From positions 1-36,447 of the forward strand of contig JAHFLJ010000008.1 of NCBI GenBank assembly GCA_023244935.1: a stretch of 36,447 bases of DNA. The letters run 5' to 3'. The stretch's first letter is position 1. Each line of letters opens with the position of its first letter. Source of the stretch: Candidatus Liptonbacteria bacterium. GTDB lineage: Bacteria > Patescibacteriota > Minisyncoccia > UBA6257 > 2-01-FULL-56-20. Below the pieces are notes generated by a model that was given only the letters and a program-made list of their open reading frames with translations, was not told the DNA's origin and did not search any database. This document shows, piece by piece, positions 20,171 to 27,377 of the stretch. The position numbers were made by a program, and so were the translations under genes.

Positions 20171-20198
20171 AAAAAAATGTCCCTGAAATCGGGACATT
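20171..20198 (-). terminator. Rho-independent terminator of the 163-aa gene
   Basis: Minus: AATGTCCCgatttcaGGGACATTTTTTT. Confidence 0.85.
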
Positions 20199-20682
20199 AA
20201 CTATCAACACGTGATCCTTTGCAAAAAATCATATCTGGGACACTCGTTGCCAACTGTTCTTCTTCGGTAGTCCAGACCACCAGATACCCTCTTCTTATAT
20301 AAACCAATTCCTTATCCCAAAGATTGAAACAGTCCTTAACCGAAACGCTTAAAAGCATACTAATTGCGTTTCTTCTCTCACTATTGGCTTCACGAGAAGC
20401 CAACGCCCCTGCCGCTCCAATCGCATCACCAACCTCAACAGATTCCGCGTAAAGCTCATCGGACTCCTCGATCTCTTGAGTAAATTTTCTAAGCAAAAAA
20501 CAAAGAACCTTCAAATCCGGTGGAAGCTCTTTCACAGGATGTTCTCCTGCGCACTGAGCCCCAATCATATCTCCGTATCTATCGACATCTTCAAAATTCA
20601 CAACTTCTTCCGGATGCTGTCGCAAAAACTCATACAAAGTTCTAATCGTATCTCCCGGAGAAGGCGCAGAGCCCGAAGACAT
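20197..20682 (-). CDS. Hypothetical protein
   Basis: AAGGAGG SD 5 nt before ATG 20682 (track start is GTG 20688); own terminator; no family recognised. Confidence 0.65.
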   Translation of the reverse strand: MSSGSAPSPGDTIRTLYEFLRQHPEEVVNFEDVDRYGDMIGAQCAGEHPVKELPPDLKVLCFLLRKFTQEIEESDELYAESVEVGDAIGAAGALASREANSERRNAISMLLSVSVKDCFNLWDKELVYIRRGYLVVWTTEEEQLATSVPDMIFCKGSRVDS

Positions 20683-20742
20683 AGTCACCTCCTTTTAAAA
20701 TCTACTAATTTAAATCTATACGATTCAGAAAAATATGCAAAG

Positions 20743-20770
20743 ATAAAAACACCACTCGCTTCCGAGTGGT
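20743..20770 (-). terminator. Terminator of the 74-aa gene
   Basis: Minus: ACCACTCGgaagCGAGTGGTgtttttat. Confidence 0.8.
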
Positions 20771-20783
20771 AATTCTGCAAGGT

Positions 20784-21008
20784 CTATGTTGGATTTCCGG
20801 ATAGCATATCGGCAATCAAGTTCAAAACAATTTTCTCGCAACCATTATCAATTAACGATTGCGGAGTTTTGTTCTCCAACATTTCTTGCGGAGTATTAAG
20901 CCAAATATCCACGCTTTGACGAGTAAAAACAGATTCCAGCAATTCAATCCCCAACCTTAAAGTTGGGTTATTCAGAAATTCTTCAACTCTGCCTCCGACA
21001 CTGTCCAT
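20784..21008 (-). CDS. Hypothetical small protein
   Basis: SD AGGAGG before ATG, own terminator; 74 aa. Confidence 0.55.
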   Translation of the reverse strand: MDSVGGRVEEFLNNPTLRLGIELLESVFTRQSVDIWLNTPQEMLENKTPQSLIDNGCEKIVLNLIADMLSGNPT

Positions 21009-21138
21009 GCATGCCTCCTATAAATCTACTATCTACAATCTAGCGGAAAATTTAATAAAAACAAAGCCCATCGCTCAGATTCACCCATAAAAACCGGAAA
21101 ACTCCTACTCAAATATTTTTTAATAAAATATACCTCCA

Positions 21139-21729
21139 CTACCTGCTCCTCCCAATATTTATAAACAAATCAGTAATCTTATCATTATATATTTTATATC
21201 CGATAGATGCTCTATTTTGTTGCGAACCGTCGGATTCAACCCCAATTACCAACTCATCAAAATACAATTTATTAGGAGTTGTTTTTATAAATCGGCGATT
21301 TGGATACTCTGTGGCCATATAATTCAAATATTCCTTTACCGCAAAATCACTTTGGTTAAAAGTAAATATGAGTCCTCTAATTTTTTCTAATTCCTTTTCA
21401 GCGCGACTTGCTGGGACATCACCGCAACACGGAGATTTTCCGTATATTTCGTCTGCGCCACAGCACGAAGATTCTTCGATTACTACATATACTTTGTCCG
21501 CAAAATATTTACTGGCACTGCTAAAATCTGATTTATTTACCGCCTCCTCGAACTCCACTAGATGCCCGTCACTAACTACGTCTTGCATCGAAAACGGTTG
21601 AGATACGATTGGACCGGATTTTTTAACAAACTCAAAATATCCGACTACGCCAACCAGTATAATGACTACTGCTATCAAGACAAAGTTTAAAAATCCTTTT
21701 TGTTTCATATTATGAATTAATTTAACCAT
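21139..21729 (-). CDS. Membrane-anchored hypothetical protein with CC...CC segment
   Basis: N-terminal TM FLNFVLIAVVIILVGVVGYFEFV; EESSCCGADEIYGKSPCCGD. Confidence 0.6.
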   Translation of the reverse strand: MVKLIHNMKQKGFLNFVLIAVVIILVGVVGYFEFVKKSGPIVSQPFSMQDVVSDGHLVEFEEAVNKSDFSSASKYFADKVYVVIEESSCCGADEIYGKSPCCGDVPASRAEKELEKIRGLIFTFNQSDFAVKEYLNYMATEYPNRRFIKTTPNKLYFDELVIGVESDGSQQNRASIGYKIYNDKITDLFINIGRSR

Positions 21730-21821
21730 ATAATTAAATATACATTAATCACCGAATGAAATAAAATGCGCCTGATTTTTACGCGAGAGGTCGCGTCCCC
21801 TCCCTCCCGACCCCACCTCCT

Positions 21822-21881
21822 GTTCGAATCCACCCATGCGCGAAATAAAATAACCCGTCGCAAGGATGGATTATTTTATTT
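21822..21881 (-). terminator. Terminator hairpin of tRNA-Tyr, extended by inverted copy of the tRNA T-arm
   Basis: Minus: AAATAAAATAA-tccatccttgcgacggg-TTATTTTATTT then an inverted T-arm ggattcgaac. Confidence 0.75.
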
Positions 21882-21968
21882 TGGTGCGCAGGGAAGGATT
21901 CGAACCTTCGTAGCCGTATAGGCGGGAGATTTACAGTCTCCTTCATTTGACCACTCTGACACCTGCGC
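21882..21968 (-). tRNA. tRNA-Tyr (GTA), class II variable arm, CCA encoded
   Basis: Minus: GCGCAGGTGTCAGAGTGGTCAAATGAAGGAGACTGTAAATCTCCCGCCTATACGGCTACGAAGGTTCGAATCCTTCCCTGCGCACCA; acceptor GCGCAGG/CCTGCGC; loop CTGTAAA. Confidence 0.96.
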
Positions 21969-22029
21969 AATATTAATTCGAACTTATCTATACTAATACG
22001 TTTTAACTAAAAATTAAAGCCCGATTGCC

Positions 22030-22368
22030 CTACCTGGAAAGCAAATCGGTTTCGTCTTTTCCGTCTTCGGACATCTCCTTAAAATCCTGCGCTGGCTTTT
22101 CACCCACAGTTTTAGAAAATCGTTTAATCTCGCTGTTCACAAAATTATCCAATCTCATAATAAAAACTTTTAATCTCCTAAAAAATTTAAACATCGTGCT
22201 TCCTAAAATCGCATCAATTTTTTCAGGGATTTCCGAAGCCGCTAATTTATCCAAAATCCCCCCCTTCTTAACTTGATCTTCTTCTACGCGGGGCATTGCC
22301 CTGATTGTCAACAAAATAAGCCCGGCGAGGGAAAGGAAAAATATATTTGTTAATATAAAAGCGAACAT
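22030..22368 (-). CDS. Hypothetical single-TM protein
   Basis: MFAFILTNIFFLSLAGLILLTIRAMPR...; downstream of tsf in the same orientation. Confidence 0.55.
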   Translation of the reverse strand: MFAFILTNIFFLSLAGLILLTIRAMPRVEEDQVKKGGILDKLAASEIPEKIDAILGSTMFKFFRRLKVFIMRLDNFVNSEIKRFSKTVGEKPAQDFKEMSEDGKDETDLLSR

Positions 22369-22400
22369 TTTTACCTTTTTAGTTTACCACAAAACCCAAT

Positions 22401-22841
22401 CTAGATAGAAATTCTACTGAAAGTTCGAATCTTTACGTTTTCACCAACTTTAGCGATAACCGAATTTACCAAATCTTGGACAGTTTTCTTGTCATCTTTA
22501 ATATACGGCTGAGCCAAAAGTTCCTCCAAATTTTCCGGAGCCATAGCGGCAATCTGCATCGCTACTTCGCGAACCATCTCTTTGAATGGCTCGGAATGAA
22601 CCACAAAGTCGGTCTCCGCGCGCGCGTCCACTAGAACTCCGATTCTTTCATTATGCACATAAGAATAAATCATTCCCGCTCCGGCCTCTCGGTCAGCGCG
22701 CTTCTCCACCTTGGCAACACCCTTTTCGTGAATAATCTGCTTAGCGGCTTCGAAGTCTCCCTTCGCATCTTCCAACGCGCGTTTGCAATCCATTACTCCG
22801 GCGCCGGTAGCTTCACGTAACTTAAGAATATTGTCGTTCAT
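22401..22841 (-). CDS. tsf: Elongation factor Ts, short form
   Basis: LREATGAGVMDCKRALEDAKGDFEAAKQIIHEKGVAK...GVLVDARAETDFV. Confidence 0.95.
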   Translation of the reverse strand: MNDNILKLREATGAGVMDCKRALEDAKGDFEAAKQIIHEKGVAKVEKRADREAGAGMIYSYVHNERIGVLVDARAETDFVVHSEPFKEMVREVAMQIAAMAPENLEELLAQPYIKDDKKTVQDLVNSVIAKVGENVKIRTFSRISI

Positions 22842-22855
22842 GTTTGTTTTTTAGT

Positions 22856-23599
22856 TTAGTTTGATTTTAAAGTTTCAAGAGTAGCCGCTCTCTGCCCTTC
22901 CTTTATCGTAGCCTTAATTTTTTCTGCGAACCAATTAATGCTTGAGCGAGATTTTGTATTCCCGGGAACCAAGTAATCTATTTCATCCGGATTCACGTCA
23001 CTATTCGTATATGCGATAACCGGGATAGAAAGTCTCTTTGCTTCGTTCATTGCCGCTTTATGAAGTATCGGATCAATCAGCACCACTACATCCGGCTTAC
23101 CTGCCATATTCTCAATTCCGCTAAATAATTCTTCCAACTTCACCATTTCTTTTTTCAGTCCAAGCTGTTCTTTCTTCGTGTATTTTTCCACTGCACCGCT
23201 CGCAAAGTCACTTCTTAATTTCTTCAAATATTCAACGCGCTTGGAAATAACTTTGAAGTTTGTAAGAGTTCCTCCAAGCCATCGCACTGTTACTGCCGGA
23301 ACGTTCAACTCTTTCGAAATATCTTCCAAAAGCTGTTGTGCCGGTGGCTGAGTTCCGATTAAAAGAACTGAACCCTTTGCCGTAACCTTAGCTTTCAAAA
23401 ATTCCAAAGCGTCTCCCATCTTTTCCAAGGTCTTGCCGAGGTGAAATATCTCTACTCCATTTCTGGTGCTCAAGATGTAAGGTCTCATTCTCGGATGAGT
23501 CTTGGTTCTGGTGCGACCGCAAAAAACACCGGCGTCAACCATTTCTTTTAACTCCGGATCACTTTCCAACTCATTCAATTGTACTATTTCGTCTGCCAT
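22856..23599 (-). CDS. rpsB: 30S ribosomal protein uS2
   Basis: DAGVFCGRTRTKTHPRMRPYI..., PDVVVLIDPILHKAAMNEAKRLSIPVIAYTNSDVNPDEIDYLVPGN. Confidence 0.96.
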   Translation of the reverse strand: MADEIVQLNELESDPELKEMVDAGVFCGRTRTKTHPRMRPYILSTRNGVEIFHLGKTLEKMGDALEFLKAKVTAKGSVLLIGTQPPAQQLLEDISKELNVPAVTVRWLGGTLTNFKVISKRVEYLKKLRSDFASGAVEKYTKKEQLGLKKEMVKLEELFSGIENMAGKPDVVVLIDPILHKAAMNEAKRLSIPVIAYTNSDVNPDEIDYLVPGNTKSRSSINWFAEKIKATIKEGQRAATLETLKSN

Positions 23600-23684
23600 A
23601 TTTGTTTTGATTTATGATTTTTTCTGCTATGCCGGAATTATGGGCCTTTCGACTGACCCCAACGGCTCGAGCATCGTAGGGAAA

Positions 23685-23713
23685 AGTATAGATTAAATAA
23701 GGCCTTATGTCAA
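23685..23713 (-). promoter_or_regulatory. Promoter of rpsB-tsf
   Basis: Minus TTGACA (23708-23713), 17-nt spacer, TATACT (23685-23690); roughly 80-nt leader to rpsB. Confidence 0.7.
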
Positions 23714-23802
23714 AACCGCGTAGTGAATCTGACACTTACGTTTTCTCAAAGAGAAAATGCTTAAATTCCATTGTGCCAGATCTACTACAGGGTCAAAATT
23801 GA

Positions 23803-23840
23803 GTACTCGCAACCCCTGCCTGCCGGCAGGCAGGGAGTAC
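23803..23840. repeat. 38-nt palindromic repeat copy 2
   Basis: GTACTCGCAACCCCTGCCTGCCGGCAGGCAGGGAGTAC, compensatory to copy 1. Confidence 0.9.
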
Positions 23841-23847
23841 TATCGAA

Positions 23848-23875
23848 ATTCTCAAATTCTTGAGAATTTGAGAAT
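23848..23875. repeat. AT-rich palindrome with ATTCTTGAGAAT core
   Basis: ATTCTCAAATTCTTGAGAATTTGAGAAT. Confidence 0.85.
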
Positions 23876-23936
23876 AAGGAAGCAATGAAGTTTGCCTTGG
23901 TATTGCGTTATTAGTTATAAGTTATCTGTCATTAGT

Positions 23937-25142
23937 TTACTTAATCACCCCTCCGCCCAACATCTCGCCGTTTTTTAAGTAAACAACTGCTGACTGACCA
24001 GGAGCCACAAACCGCTGTGGTTTCGAAAATTCCAGCTTCCATCCCTTCCTTTCTTTAATCAAAACCGCAGAAAATAACGGCTGCCGATAACGCACCCTAG
24101 CCATCACCGACATTCCAACATTCTTGAGAATGTTGGAATGTTCTAAGTTACAAAAATTAACCTCGTCTAAAAAAACCTCTTTTTTATATAGCTCCGCATT
24201 TTCTCCCCCTTCGGCGACAACCAAGATATTCTTCTTGATATCCTTACTGGCCACATAAAGAGGCTGATGATTTTTCTGTCCCTTCTGGTGCTTCAGATTC
24301 CCCACCCCGCTACGCTGACCAATCGTATAAAACCAAGAGCCATTGTGTTCTCCGATTTTTTCTCCGGCTAAATTCAAAACATCGCCAGTTTTTTCCGGAA
24401 TATATTTTTTCAAAAACTCTTTAATATTAACCATCCCCAAAAAACAAACTCCCTGCGAATCTTTCTTCTCCGCAGTAGAAACTCCGATTTTTTTGGCGAT
24501 CTTCCTAATTTCCGGTTTTAAATAATCCCCCAGAGGAAAAAGCGACTTAGCAATTTGCTTCTGATTTAGAGCCCACAGAAAATAACTCTGGTCTTTATTG
24601 GTATCTTTGGCGATAGCCAAAGAATAACTTATGACTGATGACTTATCACTAATAACTTTTAGGACCGATTTCTTCGGTTTAAAGTCATTAGTTATCGGTT
24701 GATAGTTATTAGTTATTTTTTTCACATAGTGTCCCGTTGCCACATAGTCGGCACCGAACTTCATCGCTCTCTCAAAAAACAACCCGAACTTTATCTCTTT
24801 GTTGCACATTACATCGGGATTCGGAGTTAGTCCCTTGCGATAGCCGTCAATCATATAATCCACCACCTTTTCTTTGTATTCTTTTTCAAAATCCCAGACA
24901 TAAAAAGGAATCTCTAAATGTTCCGCCACGCGCCGGGCATCCTCAGCATCTTTTTCCTGGCAATTATCGAGATTATATCCACGCATAAAAACCCCAACGA
25001 CGCTATGTCCTTGTTTTTTTAGTAAATATGCCGCGACGGAGCTATCTACGCCTCCTGACATACCCACGAATACTTTACTTCGCTTCTTGGCGGACAATTT
25101 ATTTTTGTTTGACATAAATTCAGAAAGATTATATTCTATCAC
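23937..25142 (-). CDS. mnmA: tRNA-specific 2-thiouridylase MnmA
   Basis: VFVGMSGGVDSSVAAYLLKKQGHSVVGVFM..., NPDVMCNKEIKFG, KDQSYFLW; likely start at the internal MSNKNK methionine. Confidence 0.96.
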   Translation of the reverse strand: MIEYNLSEFMSNKNKLSAKKRSKVFVGMSGGVDSSVAAYLLKKQGHSVVGVFMRGYNLDNCQEKDAEDARRVAEHLEIPFYVWDFEKEYKEKVVDYMIDGYRKGLTPNPDVMCNKEIKFGLFFERAMKFGADYVATGHYVKKITNNYQPITNDFKPKKSVLKVISDKSSVISYSLAIAKDTNKDQSYFLWALNQKQIAKSLFPLGDYLKPEIRKIAKKIGVSTAEKKDSQGVCFLGMVNIKEFLKKYIPEKTGDVLNLAGEKIGEHNGSWFYTIGQRSGVGNLKHQKGQKNHQPLYVASKDIKKNILVVAEGGENAELYKKEVFLDEVNFCNLEHSNILKNVGMSVMARVRYRQPLFSAVLIKERKGWKLEFSKPQRFVAPGQSAVVYLKNGEMLGGGVIK

Positions 25143-25162
25143 CAGTTCAAAAACAAGGAGAA

Positions 25163-25372
25163 ATGATGAAAATCATTCCCGATGGACCACGATCCAAAAC
25201 AAGTAGAGCACAAATGGTTAACTTAATTGCTACGACCGAAGAAGATAAAACATCTCTTAGAAAACTTTACGAGCTCCTACATAAATTTGAGAATACAAGA
25301 ATTCTCGTTTCCTTCGCAGAGTCCACAATTGAGAACGATGACATCAAACATATCTGCCTCGTCGTAGAATAA
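25163..25372 (+). CDS. Hypothetical small protein
   Basis: 69 aa; AAGGAGA SD before ATGATG. Confidence 0.45.
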   Translation: MMKIIPDGPRSKTSRAQMVNLIATTEEDKTSLRKLYELLHKFENTRILVSFAESTIENDDIKHICLVVE

Positions 25373-25404
25373 AACATATCCGCCACTTTGGCGGTATTTA
25401 TTTT

Positions 25405-25766
25405 CGCACAGCGTAGCTTAAACACTTTTTTATGGGTCACGAAAATTTAATTTACCTAGCGTAGCAAATTGGTTTTCGGTCGGGTCATGAAGTCGCTTAA
25501 GCCGGCATCCGCCGAAGGCGGATTTAAGCGACTGAATACCAGCGAAAATATCGCTGGATGTTTTCGCATTCTTCACAGCGTAGCAAACTAATTTTGGGCT
25601 GGGTCACAAAACAAGCTGAGCATGGTTTTTTGTATTTTCCAAGCGGAGCTTAGTTGATTTTTTTCTGGGTCATGAAACCAAATGAGCATGGTCTCCGTAC
25701 TCGGAGTCATTTGGTTGAATACCAGCAAAAATCTCGCTGGAGATTTTTGTGTAAGAAAAAAATTAA
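25405..25766. repeat. Four tandem degenerate units of a hairpin repeat family beside efp
   Basis: AGCGTAGC/AGCGGAGC starts at 25410, 25458, 25577, 25642; GGGTCA(C/TGAA) at 25434, 25482, 25601, 25667; GAATACCAGC... in units 2 and 4. Confidence 0.85.
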
Positions 25767-26342
25767 CTAAGCGGAGCCCTTGTCAACGCGCTCCACATAT
25801 TCTCCGGTCTGAGTATTCACTCGAATAACATCTCCGGCGTTTATAAACAGCGGAACCGGAATTGTTGCGCCACCTTCCAAAGTCACAACCTTATTCCCTC
25901 CCTGAGCGGTATTCCCTTTAATAGATGGCGGGGCTTCGATAACTTTAAAATCCATTTTAATCGGCAAAGTCGCAGTAATAACTTTTCCGTTGAAAAACAA
26001 CGCAACCACAATTGTGTTCGGCTTCAAAAACTTTCCGGCGTCTCCCAAAACTTCGGCGGTTAAGGAAAACCGGTCGGCGGCGTTTTTTTCGTCACAGAAC
26101 CAATATTCCCCTTTGGTCATATAAATAAATTTAGAGTTCTTCTTTTCAACTTCGGCTTCCTCAAAACTATCGGACGCCTGCCAATTTCGCTCTAAAATTT
26201 TCCCGGTTATTAAATTTCGTATTTTTGTATTTACGGTAGCCTTACGTTGCTGCATACGTAAAAAATTCATTTCTAAAACTTCGTATGGCGCTCCGTCCAA
26301 AATAAATAAGGTTCCTTTTGTTAACTCACTGTATGAAAGCAT
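25767..26342 (-). CDS. efp: Elongation factor P with noncanonical acceptor loop
   Basis: MLSYSELTKGTLFILDGAPYEVLEMNFLRMQQRKATVNTKIRNLITGK...; C-terminal OB FINAGDVIRVNTQTGEYVERV. Confidence 0.93.
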   Translation of the reverse strand: MLSYSELTKGTLFILDGAPYEVLEMNFLRMQQRKATVNTKIRNLITGKILERNWQASDSFEEAEVEKKNSKFIYMTKGEYWFCDEKNAADRFSLTAEVLGDAGKFLKPNTIVVALFFNGKVITATLPIKMDFKVIEAPPSIKGNTAQGGNKVVTLEGGATIPVPLFINAGDVIRVNTQTGEYVERVDKGSA

Positions 26343-26427
26343 GTGTTTATAAATAATTTTTACTGATTACTTATGACCTATAAGCGCTGACTATTATAGG
26401 CAATTAAAACGATTTTGTAAACCAAAA

Positions 26428-26461
26428 ATAAAACCCTGAACTACCAGAGTTTTATTTTTTT
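26428..26461. terminator. Terminator downstream of the KH protein gene
   Basis: AAATAAAACCCTGaactacCAGAGTTTTATTTTTTT. Confidence 0.75.
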
Positions 26462-26505
26462 ATATTTGTACGTTACAAGTTATAAGCTGCACACTACAAG
26501 TTACA

Positions 26506-26847
26506 TTATACAGTCCCATCGGCCAATGGAATGCCCCTTAAACTTCCCTCCGGCTCTTCAATTTTTAAGTTTATGCGCGCATTATTCTTCATGCCCACAA
26601 TCCTAAGAAGCGCTCGGATAGATTTTGCGGTGGATCCTTGTCGACCGACAATCTGCCCCATATCATCACGATGAACTCTTAAGGTCAGAAGAACGCCCAT
26701 CTCGTCCACTTTTCTTTCAATACGGATATCCTCCGGATGGTCTACGAGTGACTTCACCAGATATGCCAAGAATTCCTGATCGTTAGTGTTGGTCATTTCA
26801 ATTCTATTCTTTTCGGCGACCTTTTCTTTATTTTTAATCGATTCCAA
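26506..26847 (-). CDS. khpA: KH-domain RNA-binding protein (KhpA/YlqC-like)
   Basis: FLAYLVKSLVDHPEDIRIERKVDEMGVLLTLRVHRDDMGQIVGRQGSTAKSIRALLR. Confidence 0.85.
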   Translation of the reverse strand: MESIKNKEKVAEKNRIEMTNTNDQEFLAYLVKSLVDHPEDIRIERKVDEMGVLLTLRVHRDDMGQIVGRQGSTAKSIRALLRIVGMKNNARINLKIEEPEGSLRGIPLADGTV

Positions 26848-26873
26848 AGCCAGTATAACAAAATTTTCAATTT

Positions 26874-26910
26874 AAGAAAACCGCCTGTGGAAAGCTTAGG
26901 CGGTTTTCTT
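26874..26910 (-). terminator. rpsP terminator hairpin that includes the last codons of rpsP
   Basis: Minus AAGAAAACCGCC-TAA-gctttccaca-GGCGGTTTTCTT, 12-bp stem. Confidence 0.8.
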
Positions 26911-27186
26911 CTCTTCTACTTTTTTCTGTGTATGAGTCGGAACCTTCTTCCCGGTTATCACTCCTTCTCTTATAAAAAGATTGTGAACTGTCGGGCTCGC
27001 CTTAGCTCCGGTCTTTATCCAATAGTTGGCCCTTTCTTTGTCGATAGTCGCCTTCTTGGAAAATGGGCTGTATGAACCCAAATCTTCCACCCCTTCAGTC
27101 ATAAGCTTTGACCGTCTTTCGGCCACAACTATACGATAACTGGGCTGGTGTTTCTTGCCTCTTTTTGAAAATCTTATAACTAACAT
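26896..27186 (-). CDS. rpsP: 30S ribosomal protein bS16
   Basis: MLVIRFSKRGKKHQPSYRIVVAERRSKLMTEGVEDLGSYSP; homology start at 27186 rather than the track's 27225. Confidence 0.93.
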   Translation of the reverse strand: MLVIRFSKRGKKHQPSYRIVVAERRSKLMTEGVEDLGSYSPFSKKATIDKERANYWIKTGAKASPTVHNLFIREGVITGKKVPTHTQKKVEEKKTA

Positions 27187-27220
27187 AATTGATATATAGT
27201 TTACATTAAAGAGCCCCAAA

Positions 27221-27305
27221 GTCAATCCCGTTAGAGTCCGCGCTCGCGCGCCTACACGCGCGCCCCATAGGGGCTTCAGAGCGAGATGATTCTAACGGGA
27301 TTGAC
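27221..27305. promoter_or_regulatory. Perfect 15-bp inverted repeat between divergent genes; each outer edge overlaps a TTGAC element
   Basis: GTCAATCCCGTTAGA (27221-27235) / TCTAACGGGATTGAC (27291-27305); GC-rich interior. Confidence 0.7.
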
Positions 27306-27377
27306 ATATGGCACTCCTACGAACAAAATAAGGACAGTAAATTGATTCTCTAAAACGAGAAGAAAGAGGTGTCGCAA

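Noticed and set aside
21779-21970. 63-aa minus ORF
   Set aside because: Covers tRNA-Tyr and its terminator.
25405-25766. CRISPR array
   Set aside because: Repeats are degenerate hairpin modules with unequal spacing and no uniform spacers; no cas genes in the window.
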